Assembly (NCBI GenBank): GCA_003439945.1
Contig: QVRM01005487.1
Coordinates: 22,119-86,118 of the forward strand
Origin: Dermanyssus gallinae
Taxonomy: Eukaryota; Arthropoda; Arachnida; Mesostigmata; Dermanyssidae
Reading direction: 5' to 3'
Length of the DNA stretch: 64,000 nt
Under the pieces are notes generated by a model. It made no database searches. It was not told the origin of the DNA and saw only the letters and a program-made list of their open reading frames with translations. Below, piece by piece: positions 24,371 through 35,894 of the stretch. Every line of letters begins with the position of its first letter. Within the stretch, counting starts at the first letter, position 1. A program made the position numbers and the translations under genes.

Positions 24371-26920
24371 GAATTGCAGCTTTTTACTATTGTGTAGATT
24401 TGGCTTACTGCTTGAATCACGCGATAACTAATTTTTATGTCAATAACTAGACAATAAAATAGCGATGCAATGGCAACGTGCACTAAAAAGAAACGAAGGG
24501 CTCCAATACGCAAGACGGACAAAGGTAATCCAATGAATACAAGCTCCCACGAGGAGTACACGGGTGCATCTGTCGACTGTGCTCTCAGGCGTGTACGAAG
24601 TTTCATGCGTCTGCCTGCCTGGCCCTTGCGAAGAGATCGCTGCACTGCCTCTGTCGAATAATATGCCGCGAGCAGCTGACTGTACAATTGTATAATCTGT
24701 ATAATTATCTATGTTATATGCATACTCAATATGAGTGAAATAAATAAGATGATGGTAATCCAATGAACATGATTAAATGAACTAGAAATCGCCTACCTTC
24801 CTTTATGTTTCAAAAAGGAACTTAAACAGCAATGCTGCTGCTATTCGCTATCGTAATACTTGCTAAAATGTCTATCTTTCTAAGAGAAACTGTATAATGC
24901 CGCCGCCACCACCACCACTGCCCTCGCTGTCCTCAATAGACCAATTAGGGCCGATCTTGTTGTTCGACTGACACTCGAACGTAATCGTCCGCGCATCCGC
25001 GCATGGACAGCGTCGTATCACGCGCGTGTGTTTGAAGCTGGCCAGTATCCCCGTAAAATCAAAGTACAACAAAGTAGTAGAAGAAGAAGAATAAGAGAAA
25101 GACAAACAAAATAGCTAAACGTCTAGTTTTCCGTAGAGGTATTCATTGATTCAAAGCGAAGATTACTCCAAGATATGCCTCAAAGTTATCTCACGCCGCA
25201 GGCAGAGAGACTGACAGACAGACAGACAGACAGGAAGACGACCGCCCGACAATGCCACCCAGCTGCAGAACGTGAATTACGGGCGCGTTGCGCTCCAGAG
25301 GACGCAAGTAACGACAAATGAAACGTTATCAACCAATGATTACCCATCTTCCTTAAACAAACAAACAAACTATCTAAAACAACAACAACAGCAACAACTC
25401 TGACTTCAGCTAGCTATTTCATTTACATTCCTACGTTCGAAACGGTGCCCCCGTCATTGCAGCTTCAGGCCGGCCACCTGCGCGGAGCTTGCAAACACCG
25501 GTTTCGCACACGGTGGCACGACACTGGCTTCGCAGTGACACTGCAACGAAAGTAGCAGTCGATTGAATAAACCTACAGACAAGCAATATAGGAGAAAGAG
25601 AGAGAGAGACAGCCAGCTGTTTATTCAGTCATGCACTGCCTGCGAGCAATTTATCGGCGGCGATGGCGACAAGGCCATCTTCATGATGCTGGTCCGGTAC
25701 GGGCCGGCTTGGCCACAACACACAGCGCAGTGAGGAGAGTGCTCAAAGCTAGCAGGCTAACTGACACAGCGAAGAAGGAAGCAGAGTGTACTTACTACTA
25801 CAACTACTACTCTCTATCAGTCGGAGACCGACGAGACTATAAACGCAGCAGCCAATGAATGACAGGATAGGAAGAATGACGCCAGCTACGACAAACATGT
25901 CGAAGGAAAAGTCGTCGCGCGCGAACTTGAACAGCGCGTAGTGTAACCCGGGTGGTGATAACAACAAAGCGATATACACACACCCAACCACACAAACAAT
26001 CGCCCAAAGGGAGAGAGACAGGGAGAGATCATGAGAGAGAGAGAGAGAGATGGGGAGAGAGAGAAGTGATAAACCCAATGCGAAACGTCGACGGTCATAT
26101 CGGAGACAGAGCTTGGGCGATAACAACCTTGTTCGCCCGGACGCCCGCTCGTCTCGAGCACAATAGACAGTGGTCGAGATGCACCTGCCGCCAAGTAGGT
26201 AGCAAACGCAACGCGGTTACGAATTGCGAACAGCGTGGCCGCCGGCCTGGATAACGGCCTGGGCACAAGTCCGTTACTATCCGTCCGTATTCGAGAGAGA
26301 TAGATAGATAGTGTGTGTATATTGTTGAAAATGTACTTTATTGAGCAAATGAATGACAAGGTCACACGAGGGTAGTCCCCCGGCATCTTTCCTAAGTCAG
26401 GCTCAAAGAAACAACTGTGCCTGCTTCTTTCGTAAACGTTTGATATAGATAAACGTAAACGTTTGATATATATATAGGAACAGAGAGACAGCCCGATCGA
26501 ACCCATTACGATTAGTTGCCCACTACTATTTTTATAATTATGACGAGAGTGACGAAGTCGCGGGGGGCACCACTTAGTAAGCAATACCGCATAGGCAAAC
26601 ACAAACGTCATACCGTCAAACTAATAGTATAGGAAACAGAAACAAGAGAAGCCAAAATAACTGCAACAACGACAGTTGCAGCAGCAGCAACAACAACAAG
26701 AGCAGCTGTAACAATAATAGCAGCAGCAACTGCAACAACAAAAACAACAACAAATGAACAATATTTGTCCATTCCGTCGTATCACATCGATCGGGGTGAC
26801 AGTAGCGTAGGGCTCGAAACAAGAGCGCAATTCAACGGATAGTTCTATTTATGTCAATGTGGTTTCTGGAATTCGCTTCGCTTTTAGATTTTTTTTTCCA
26901 TTTTTGCTGTGGGGGGTTTC
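24370..26920. other. Gene-free low-complexity stretch
   Basis: It contains (GA)n at about 25590-25612 and 26034-26065, a GACA run at 25210-25232, a direct duplication of AAACGTAAACGTTTGATATA type at 26432-26472, and CAA/GCA runs at 26670-26755. Frames crossing these tracts encode homopolymeric peptides and are not credible genes. Confidence 0.5.
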
Positions 26921-26924
26921 GGCA

Positions 26925-27085
26925 ATGATGCACCTGTGTCGCTGACAGATAGCAGCGACTAGCTTGAGACTGACAAACCCACATCGCCCCGGGTTCCTCA
27001 CCCCACCTTCCAAGGCTCGGAACGGCATGGCAATTCCTCGCCGGAACTTCGCCGGAGGTCATCGGACGGTGGCGCCTCGTTTGCG
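26925..27085 (-). repeat. Dispersed repeat, copy 2 (possible LINE fragment)
   Basis: This is the counterpart of 3840-3978. The minus strand encodes ...SLGRWGEEPGAMWVCQSQAS in a frame that stays open for 90 codons, so this copy is less decayed than copy 1. Family identity is uncertain. Confidence 0.5.
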
Positions 27086-27089
27086 GGAC

Positions 27090-28041
27090 GTGTGACGGAT
27101 ACATAAGCCGCGTGACCTCTGCGTGCTTCCCTGGCTCGCTTCGATGATATCAGTGGTTTCGAACGTTGCTGAGAAACAACTAAGACTTCCGCTTGTGAAG
27201 GAACGTGTACAATGCGGTCAACGCTTCAGGCGACACCGATAAGCCATTGACGGTGCACGTGCTGACGGCACCGTCAAAACGGAACGACTAAAGCTTCTCG
27301 TCGGCTCTTCTTTTCACCTGCTGCACTCACTGGCCGAAGGTTATTGTTGTTGTTGTGTTGACGATAAAGGCGTAGAGAGCTGAGCAGATCCGGGTTGGTG
27401 TCACTGGGGCATGATCGGGGATTGCCTCGCCTACCTAACGATTTTTAGCTCATCATGAACAGTAATGACATGGCTGGCTGGCTGGCAACATAAATAACAT
27501 AAATGACACATTAACACGGGGCGGGCGTTATTCCACAGGGCCGCGGCCGTTAGAGCTAGTAATGAAGATAATCACGCTTATTCTCTTACGCGGGCGCCGC
27601 GTTGGCCCCCTCTTCAAAGGATATCGATGCCCCTAATATCAAGGCTAGTAGTAAAGACGTAGCATCAATAGTAAATAGCAAACAAACACAACAACCGCAG
27701 CGATAAAAGTGACGAGAGACGCTGCTTTCGAAGGTCATCTGCTGCGATGAGGTGTTCTTCCCTCGGTCTCTGATCTCTCTGATTGTCTGTCCGACCGAAG
27801 CAAAGAAATAAGTTGCTGGCGAATATCTTCTTAACTGGTAACGAAGGTTGTTGTTGCTGCTGTAGCAACACCGCCCTGTACCGCCGCTGATATTTCTGCT
27901 GCTGACGTCTCTGTTGCACATGGTTCAATTCCGGTCGGCGCCGAGGTAAACGACAAACGCCTCGATTATGATGCTTCTACCATCCGTCCGTTCCGTAGTG
28001 GCGATGACACAGCGCACATGATGTTTGCACGTATTATATAT

Positions 28042-28086
<45 letters not shown>

Positions 28087-29844
28087 TATTCATATATATA
28101 TGTATATATTTATTTTTTGTTTTAGTTGCCTTGCTCTTCTGCTTTGTGACTGCCGTTGTCTTATAGGTGATAATAGGTCAGCGAAAGTAGATCGATATAG
28201 AATAAAACACGCTTCAGGAGGACGAGAGCGAAAGTTAGCCATTTGATTATGATTCGTTTTCGTAACTATTGTAGTTAGCCGCGCGCGTTTGACGAAACGT
28301 GTATCGTCGCTACGCCAACATGACAGATAGACAAACCGACACCACCCATGGCATGTCCTGCCAACAAAGCGAGAACAAGGACAACAACAATAGCAACGAC
28401 AGCAAAAACAACAACAACAGCACATTTAGCAGCAGCAGCGTGTCACAACGACTCACTACTTACCTTGGCAACTTGACTTCGGGAGCAATTTTGCGGCGAA
28501 CATCGTCGTGGTGTGGGTGGCCGTGCAGTAACCGGACAGCAGGACAAGTAACCGGACAGCACTACAACAACAACACTAAAATCCCACCGAGCAGCAACAA
28601 CAACAACACCAGCAGCAGAAGAAGAAACGGCGAACAACAACAACAACGACGACGACGACGACGAGGTCAGACGAGACAACAACAAGAGCAGGAAAAAGCC
28701 TGTCGCCAACTGAAGCACGGCAGAACAACTACGGATGCAGCTGCTGCTGCTGCTGCACCGACTCGCGACCGACCCACAATCGAACGAACAGACGAAAATA
28801 CACCCCCAGATATGCTGTAGTTGCTGCTGCGGCTGCGGCTGTTGTTGCCTCCTCTTCGACACCGACGGTGGAAGTCGTGCGGTCGAAATGGAGAGGCGAC
28901 GGAGACGACGACGACGACTCAACTATGCCAACAACAACAAACAAACAACAATACTATTACTACTATTACTGCTTAGCCAACCACCGTGGGTAGGTCGATC
29001 GGTCGGTCACCGCCTGCTGCTACGACAGCGCCTTCTTCTGCCACTATTATTATTACAAAAGTCGTCTTTACCGCGATGGTAACCGCGATGGTGGTATCTG
29101 CTGTAGCGGCGCGCGGACTCTTTCCCTTCTCCCCATTGCATGCCCTGGCGGCGGCGGCGGCGGCTGCGGTAACAACAACAACAACTACAACAACATGGTG
29201 CAGACGGCGTGCCTGCCGCCGGCAAGCAGAATACCTGGTAACAACAGCAGACAACGACAGCAGACAGCTGACATCAACAGCAGACAGCTGACAGCAGACG
29301 ACAACGTGTCAATTCATCCATCCGCAGAATAGACGCACTGCTGTCATGCGCGTTGACAAGAGGGTGCGTGGTGGCAGAGACAAAAGGCGAAGTGACCGGC
29401 TGCTGGTTCGCTGAAACGAACTCCCAGCGAACCCAGCGATCAATCAGGTAGAGAGGCATGCCGACGCACGGCATACATACACACACACACAAATGATAAT
29501 CACGATCTACAAATGTTGTTTATAGAAAGTACAATTCTCACACGTACACGGCGCTAAGTAGAAGCATGCGTACATAATAGGTACATATATGTATGTTTCG
29601 AATCTACCGTATTGCCAAAAGGAGCAGAATAAGATGTGAATGACGTGTGTATATCTAGAGAGCATAAGACACACACGACATTCGAAGAATTGTTGTTCTC
29701 ATGGTAAGCGCCTATCATTAGTACTTTTGTGTATGCTAACAACAAGCACAGCAGACAGACCGCCCGGATCCAAAACATTTTATTAAGATACACTATAATA
29801 TGCAATTTTCTTCCCATATCCTATTATCATATTTGGAATTAAAC

Positions 29845-29875
<31 letters not shown>

Positions 29876-30369
29876 TACACGACAATGTATCGTCGCTGCC
29901 CATGTGTTATGTCTTCTGCAGACAAGACGGATGATGACGTCATACAATAAACACGAGTGTAAGGGATACGATTGCAACGACATAATGCTACATGCGCGCA
30001 TAAAAAGCGTGAACCCATTGTTATGTAATGAAGTCTTAACATCTCTCTGTCTCTTTCTTATCTCTCTTCTCTTTTTCTGTCTCTTTAACTCTTGGGTGTT
30101 GCAGTAGTGAGGGTCAAGGATCAAGGAGAAACACGGAGGACGCATGGCGCCAACTTTCAAACCGGAGAGTTCTGTCGAACTCGCGCATCGAACACTCGGA
30201 TAGTGCAAATGTAGATTAATGTGGTTTGCGTAATACGGTGTGGGACTAGAAGCTCTAAGCTCGAATCATCATGGGCCGTCTGTATAGACGTGCAGCTCAA
30301 TAGTGTTAGTAACAGCAAAGTGTCAAGTTTCTCGGCCGACTAGGAGTACCGATGTATCCTGCTTGGCGT
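27090..30369. other. Gene-poor region with CAA/GAC/GCC low-complexity tracts
   Basis: A TA tract lies at 28046-28081 and another at 29849-29875. Between 28370 and 29300 are CAA, CGA, GCT and GGC trinucleotide runs and a tandem copy of GTAACCGGACAGCA at 28529-28562. Frames of 100-173 codons on both strands reflect the trinucleotide bias. The block is CpG-richer than its flanks and could be a regulatory or 5' UTR region. Confidence 0.45.
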
Positions 30370-30442
30370 GCTCCCGTGGCCTAATGGATAAGGCGTTGGC
30401 CTCCGGAGCCAAAGACTGTGGGTTCAAGTCCCACCGGGGGCG
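30370..30442 (+). tRNA. tRNA-Arg(CCG)
   Basis: A full cloverleaf can be drawn: acceptor GCTCCCG/CGGGGGC, D stem GCCT/AGGC, anticodon stem TTGGC/GCCAA with loop CTCCGGA, and T stem GTGGG/CCCAC with loop TTCAAGT. The discriminator base is G. The anticodon CCG reads CGG, so it charges arginine. There is no intron. The internal A and B boxes are intact and a T6 Pol III terminator follows at 30448-30453. This is the only tRNA in the window whose stems all pair. Confidence 0.96.
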
Positions 30443-30775
30443 ATTTGTTTTTTCATCTCTCGAAATGATATAAGCTCTTCTGCATCTGTCCATCTTTAAG
30501 GCAAGAATATCTGGTCTAGAAATACAATAACAGTCGTCTAGTTTATTTGTCATACAAACACATTATACTGTTTGCAACTGTGTTAGAAAATTTAGGATGC
30601 TTTTTTATGCTTCAGGATAATGCCTTGCGCGAATCTCCATTTTAGAGACTGCGTTTAGGTGGTTGACTTCTGCGCTCGAGAGATTGTATAAAAAATATTA
30701 TAAAAATAGTCTTAATAGTCATTTACACTAAATAGCAAAACCCTTGACATATAAATATTCAATTTTTAAGACCAT

Positions 30776-30810
<35 letters not shown>

Positions 30811-31508
30811 TTCATTGATATTTATTGCTGTATTTTAGATTTGCATGTGCTCAAAGCAACATTTAAGTCATTTTTATATATCCACACTTCATCGCTATTG
30901 CATCGCCACTGCTCCAGCGAGAGATAATGCGGCAAATTCAACATTAATGTAGCAAAGATGCCAAAGTATTTTGCCTGGATCGGGCGATCGTTGAGTTAGG
31001 AGAAGATTTTCCCTTAGTCCGGTCGTTTAATCATTTTCGTATATGTGTGCACATATTATGAAGCAATACGTATTAACGTTTCGACATGCACAGAGTATGA
31101 TCGCTTATGCTGACAGTTCTAAGCATATTATGTACTAAAGCAACATATACAAATTAAATGATGAACTACATATTTGGGTGGCAGTTATACTGAACTAAAT
31201 AAATAAGCAATAAAACCATAAGACGTGAAAGTTGATTGGGGGGGGGGGGGGAATTGCAGACTCTTTTAGACGGCCATATCATCCAATCGTCGAAGTTCCG
31301 GGCACAAAACAAATTCGATTGAAGAAAAAATATAATAGGAAGTAACAACCGTCTCCTTATAAACGTGTACACCAAATAAGATAAATGAAAACGTCACATA
31401 TTTCCAGGTTCGGGTGTGTCCAGTCTAGCAGAGTTCCACCCACGCACAGAGGTGGCGTTACCCCGCTGAATGTTCAGCCATAGTCTCTAGTGCAGGTACT
31501 CGACAGCC
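30443..31508. other. No gene recognised
   Basis: AT-rich sequence with a TA tract at 30779-30808 and a run of 15 G at 31237-31251. Nothing else is recognised. Confidence 0.45.
30448..30453 (+). terminator. Pol III terminator of tRNA-Arg
   Basis: A run of six T residues starts six bases after the tRNA discriminator base, the usual arrangement for RNA polymerase III termination. Confidence 0.85.
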
Positions 31509-33233
31509 CTAGTGTCCCCTGTCGAACGATTGAGCGCCTTGCTGACAGGTTGAATAAGTTTGTGCGTCTTTGGTCCCCCCTCGAATGCCAGCGGGCGAAA
31601 GTAGTAGGGAGTAGGTAATACTGGCATGTTTTCTGCACTTATTCACCTCCGCCATCATCGACGCGTGACCAGCATGCTCTGCTCCCGCACTGATCATTGA
31701 AGGGGCAAATGAGTCAGCAAACGTTGCATCCCATACCAGCATGCGACCCATCTCGAAGGACGCTCGTGTCAGTCCGTCTGGTCGCTTTCCATCATTTCTG
31801 CAGAGGCCAGGAGGCTTGAGAATGCAAGGACAGCCAGCAGACCTCAAGGCTCGACTAAACGCCCCGTTAAGTGCTGCATGTCGGGCTCGACGATCTGAAC
31901 TTAAGCCACAAGAAAGACCATGGTGTGCGTGTGGCCCCACTTGACCGCCGCATCTACCCATTGATGGGGGAATACGAGAGCTGCCCCCAGGCGTAGCCTC
32001 CCACTAATCTAAAATTGTCGTCATTTAGTAGAGTGACTAAGTGAGCTGTGGAAGGCCCCGGCGCCTTTTGCGGAGACCGCCAGTAGCCTGGCCTTATCAA
32101 TCGTAGTGGGGGCTTGCTGAAGGAGATGCGCAAATGTCTTCTCCTGCAGTGGGATCGACCAGCCTTTCTGGGAAGGGGTTTCAGCGGGTATGACACCGCA
32201 CAGAAAGGCTAATCTTTCGAATAAGCCTGTTAGAGTGTGATCGTAGACACTTTTGCCTGTGTCTTCCAGTAACCGCTTGGCCTTTTCTTATGCCTGGGAC
32301 ATAGAGGAGACTATGGCAGAACCAGCCAACGCTCAGCATCAGGCATTCCTAGTTTACCTAAGGAAATGGGAAGCAGAGCCTGCAAGCCTGCATAGGGTAA
32401 GAGTCGTATGTTTAGGAGCACCTCCAGTGTCTTCAATGTCCACACGTTGAAGGCTCGAAGGTTCTCGGTCAAGTCGAAACAATTGACCCCTCTAAGCAAG
32501 TGAGTTGTCCGGGCGGCCGAGAAGCACGAGTAGGTATATTCCGCGATGAGATCCCATGGAAGACGGCTGGCGGCTACTTAAAGCGTCTCTCTCCACGCGT
32601 CCAAAGCCGCAGGTAACTCCTCTCGGCAGAGAGAACCCCGAGAAGCTCAATGTCACTTTTTTGGACGACGTTGCAACCGGGAAGGAGATGGCATAGCTCC
32701 GATATATCCGCCGAGATCATATCTTCGGGGCCGTGACGCAGAGCTCGCATTTTCCGGCGTTTAGGGATAGACCACTCACCCTCTCAATGCCCCGGATTCT
32801 GTGAATATCACCAATTACCGTAGCTAGCTAGGTTACCTCCAAGCACACCGTTGTCCGGATACCAGGCATTTAGAGGACACTGTAAAGAGTCGATTAAGTA
32901 TTTTGCGCACAAACAGAACAAGCGCAGGCCTAAAGGGTTTCCGTGTTGAAGGCCGTACTGCGAAGATATAGTAACGTGTGGCACGATCAAGTGCGACGGT
33001 TGGGCGTAAGCCGCATGTACCTGGTGAAACATTTGCGGAACGTAGCACTTCACCGCGTTTAGCAGGTGGTCTCTTCTGGCGTCGTTAAAGGCATTCCTAA
33101 AATCTAGCTTAACCAAAACGGTCGTGTCACCTCCGGCGCATTTATAAACTCCTGCAGTGGCCCGACCGTTCTGGTTTATAAACTTCCGCAGATCCCGATC
33201 TTTGTACCGCCAGTTACAAAACCCAACTGACAA
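31509..33233 (-). pseudogene. Degenerate non-LTR retrotransposon (reverse transcriptase and C-terminal domain)
   Basis: Minus-strand frames, interrupted by several stops and shifts, give reverse-transcriptase blocks in order: RATAGVYKCAGG, VLVKLDFRNAFNDARRDHLL, QYGLQHGNPLG, and WYPDNGVLGG, where the usual Y-x-D-D is changed to Y-P-D-N. Further on come LPISLGKLGMPDAERWLVLP and a Cys/His-rich C-terminal part with HHGLSC, LCRNDGKRPDGLT and MGRMLVWDATFADSFAPS. This order matches LINE-type elements with a distinctive C-terminal domain seen in several invertebrates. The 5' part and endonuclease are absent. Confidence 0.85.
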
Positions 33234-33239
33234 GAGCCT

Positions 33240-34480
33240 ATTGCCGAGTTTCTTCGACCTTTAATGATTGATTGTGTTGGAAACTGCTTCTGAAGATGAA
33301 AATCGTTAGCAAGGTGTAGAACTTTCAACTACTCTACTTGAATATTACCTCCGTTTGATTCAGTTCTTAGTGAATTATAGATAAACAAAAATCAGAGAAT
33401 CACTCGATAAGGTTAGATACATTGGAGTTTTATTTCTTGCCAAACAAGACACAGCAAACAGCTGCGAAAAACCTTAAACGGGCGGAAAGTTATTTTTTCT
33501 AGAGGGAGGTTGTTTTTGAATTTTAGACAATCCTCCGTCCATATCGCCTTTTATACGTCCTTTGGACACTTCTTGCTTTTGGGCTGCTTTGTGTTTATTT
33601 ATCACTATGGTGTATCGCAATGATAAACGGATAATGTACGCGGGCACAGCAAATATTCAAATAATCAACCAGACTCTAAATAGAGGAAATCCTGTAACAC
33701 GCGCCAGTGTGATATGAAGCAGGCTCTGCAACATCCGTCGTGATGCAGGGTGGAGACCAGACACAACTGATCAGCCCTATGCGGTTGGTCTTATATATAT
33801 ATATGTACATTATGGGTGCAGCTTATTGGTAGTGCCTTATTATATTGCCCTGGATACGTAGGCTTCATTATGTGTTGTGATTGACAACGTCCTAGGTTTT
33901 GGGGGGCGTGTTTACAATACGAGATATAAAGTGAGCATAAACAGGTTAGATTTCGATACATAATTGTCATTCCTATTTCTACCGTACCAACCAACGTATT
34001 GGCCAATGGGCGATCATTCGTTGTAACGGGAGTCGATTGCACAGTCTGAAGACGATTGCGATTGCGATTTGCGTTTACCTGTGGGGGTAGCTAGCAGCGT
34101 GACGCTCACAATCTTTCTTGTTTACTGATTGGCTTCTTCCTAACGAATGTTAAAGGCCGTCTATTTATTGTCCTTATAAAAAGCTAACTTCTTCTATATA
34201 GCAACACTGCATCTATCCATATATAAATATATGTGTATATATCAGAATGGAGGATCAGTATTCCACAAAGGGCCTGAGCCCAGCTTCATTGATGTCGCTT
34301 GTAATCGTAATAACGTGCTTGCTGCTCAGTCGTCTATTATTTTCATTCTCATAATGGCTAGTTTCCGTTAGAGATCTGATCCATTTTGAATCAATCAGAT
34401 CCGGATCGATGTAAAGCTGTTGAGGGTTGTGGCGGTGCCTATATATACTCGTATATATATATATATATATATATATATAA
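33240..34480. other. No gene recognised
   Basis: Mixed sequence between the LINE relic and a candidate exon. A short TA tract lies at 34452-34478. Open frames are short and uninformative. Confidence 0.4.
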
Positions 34481-34509
34481 GAGATCAAAAGTTGTGTGTA
34501 CAGTCCACA

Positions 34510-34698
34510 CGACAGACCATCTGAGGAGATGAAGGTATGTAGCATATGCTGCTCGTATAGCTTAGCCTGTCGAGAAGTTTCGCGGACCAAGGTTTCGGCC
34601 ATTATTTGTACGCAGTCAACCACGCATAGTTCCTGGTCGAGGCAAGTCCGGATTACAGCCGCTAGAATCGATTCGTGGTCATGGCATGCGCTTTAAAA
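34510..34698 (-). other. Candidate coding exon, unidentified
   Basis: On the minus strand, an open frame after an AAAG acceptor-like site (about 34697) reads CHDHESILAAVIRTCLDQEL and continues VVDCVQIMAETLVRETSRQA. The amphipathic-helix pattern looks more protein-like than the surrounding frames. A donor-like GATG|GTCTGT lies near 34513. I recognise no family. The plus strand has an equally open but less convincing frame. Confidence 0.3.
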
Positions 34699-34699
34699 C

Positions 34700-35747
34700 T
34701 GTACGTGGACTGATTGACGTTGAACCATTAACCTCTGGGCTCTTTCTGGGCTAATTACTCTTCTTCATAATTTAGTATATTCTAATAATGGCTGTAACAG
34801 AAAGTCGCCAGGTCAAGTGTCTCATGTGTGAGACTGAGTAAAGCATGACTTGTTGGCAATAGTTGTTCTGAGTATATGACCGTCATCTCCAAAATGTCGG
34901 GCTTACGAATTCCTGGCAAAGAAGCCATGCAAATACGCTTCACCAAAGTAGAAATAACGATTGTCTAGTTTTTTTTTACTTATAGGGATTGCAGGTGCAA
35001 TGAGGAAAGTCCACCAGCTTGCCTCAACTACCATGGTAGTTCTTAGTGATAGCGCAGCTGAAGGGGTCGGCCTTTAGCAGAAAATGCTTTTTACGCATGC
35101 TGCCAAAGAACTAATTCGTAGGTGATAATACTAGGGTTACCACTGGTTATAGAAAAAATCAACAAAACCAACCTGGTATATAATGTAGCATAACTACTAG
35201 ATGATCGGGTTAACCACTATCGTGCACGCGCGAGAGGAGTGACCTCTGTAACCGAAAGGTCGAAGATTCTGGACCTGCCTGCAAAGCGTGCAGCCTAGCC
35301 AGGACTACAAAACGAATTTCATTGCGCCTTTAAATTAATTTAAGCGGAGTATTTCGGCTGTATAGAACCTATAGTAAACAAACCGATTCTTTCCTAATCT
35401 AGAAACGAAGTTTGACAACGTTCCTCTTCTACTCAAAAGCTGGTACTATTTAGAGGCGTGCTCAAGTTACACTTCTCAATGAGCAATTATATGTACAAAA
35501 AGAGAAGTAACTAGCTGGCTTAGCTATCAGCCATACTTGTTTTTTGGTCTGAAATTTGCAGACGTTTTTATTACAGCGTTGCTGATCTTTGGCGTGGCCG
35601 ACTTACAACAGATCTTCTAAAGCTTCGCGTCATCATGTCCCATGCTAGCTTCTATGCCGGCTATTAATGCTCGGTATTTTCGAAATTGCGGCCGATTCCA
35701 CAACAGTACTGCAACACTATCTTAGAGAGTCACGCCACGAAGCGCCT
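34700..35747. other. Intergenic region 3' of OSCP1
   Basis: No gene recognised. A decayed tRNA-like segment may lie at 35211-35300 (CTGTAACCGAAAGGTCG followed by a degenerate B-box-like GATTCTGG), too poor to call as a tRNA. Confidence 0.35.
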
Positions 35748-35894
35748 CTAGGTTTGCGCATCGATGGCGTCAATCATGTCGAGCAGCGTGTCCTCGTGAG
35801 GTGTGAAAGCTTTACACTCGATCTCTTCCGGCGGTTCTTCGATCTTCGCCGCGGCTGCTGAGGTGCGCCGCCGCTCCATGGTCAGGTCAATGAT
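35748..35894 (-). CDS. OSCP1: OSCP1 exon 6 (C terminus)
   Basis: The acceptor is GGCCATCAG. It reads IIDLTMERRRTSAAAAKIEE and ends TLLDMIDAIDAQT before TAG at 35748-35750. The acidic, hydrophobic tail matches the family's characteristic C-terminal DLLxMMDE-like end. Confidence 0.87.
   Translation of the reverse strand: MIDLTMERRRTSAAAAKIEEPPEEIECKAFTPHEDTLLDMIDAIDAQT

Noticed and set aside
28299..28922. Frames of 159-173 codons on both strands
   Set aside because: Both are dominated by trinucleotide repeats and overlap each other; no start context, domain or splice support.
34990..35140. GAGGAAAGTCC resembling the CR-I core of RNase P RNA
   Set aside because: The 11-base match is isolated; no CR-V partner or enclosing helix is evident.
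35211..35300. Possible tRNA-Thr-like gene
   Set aside because: Only part of an anticodon arm and a poor B box can be matched; stems fail.
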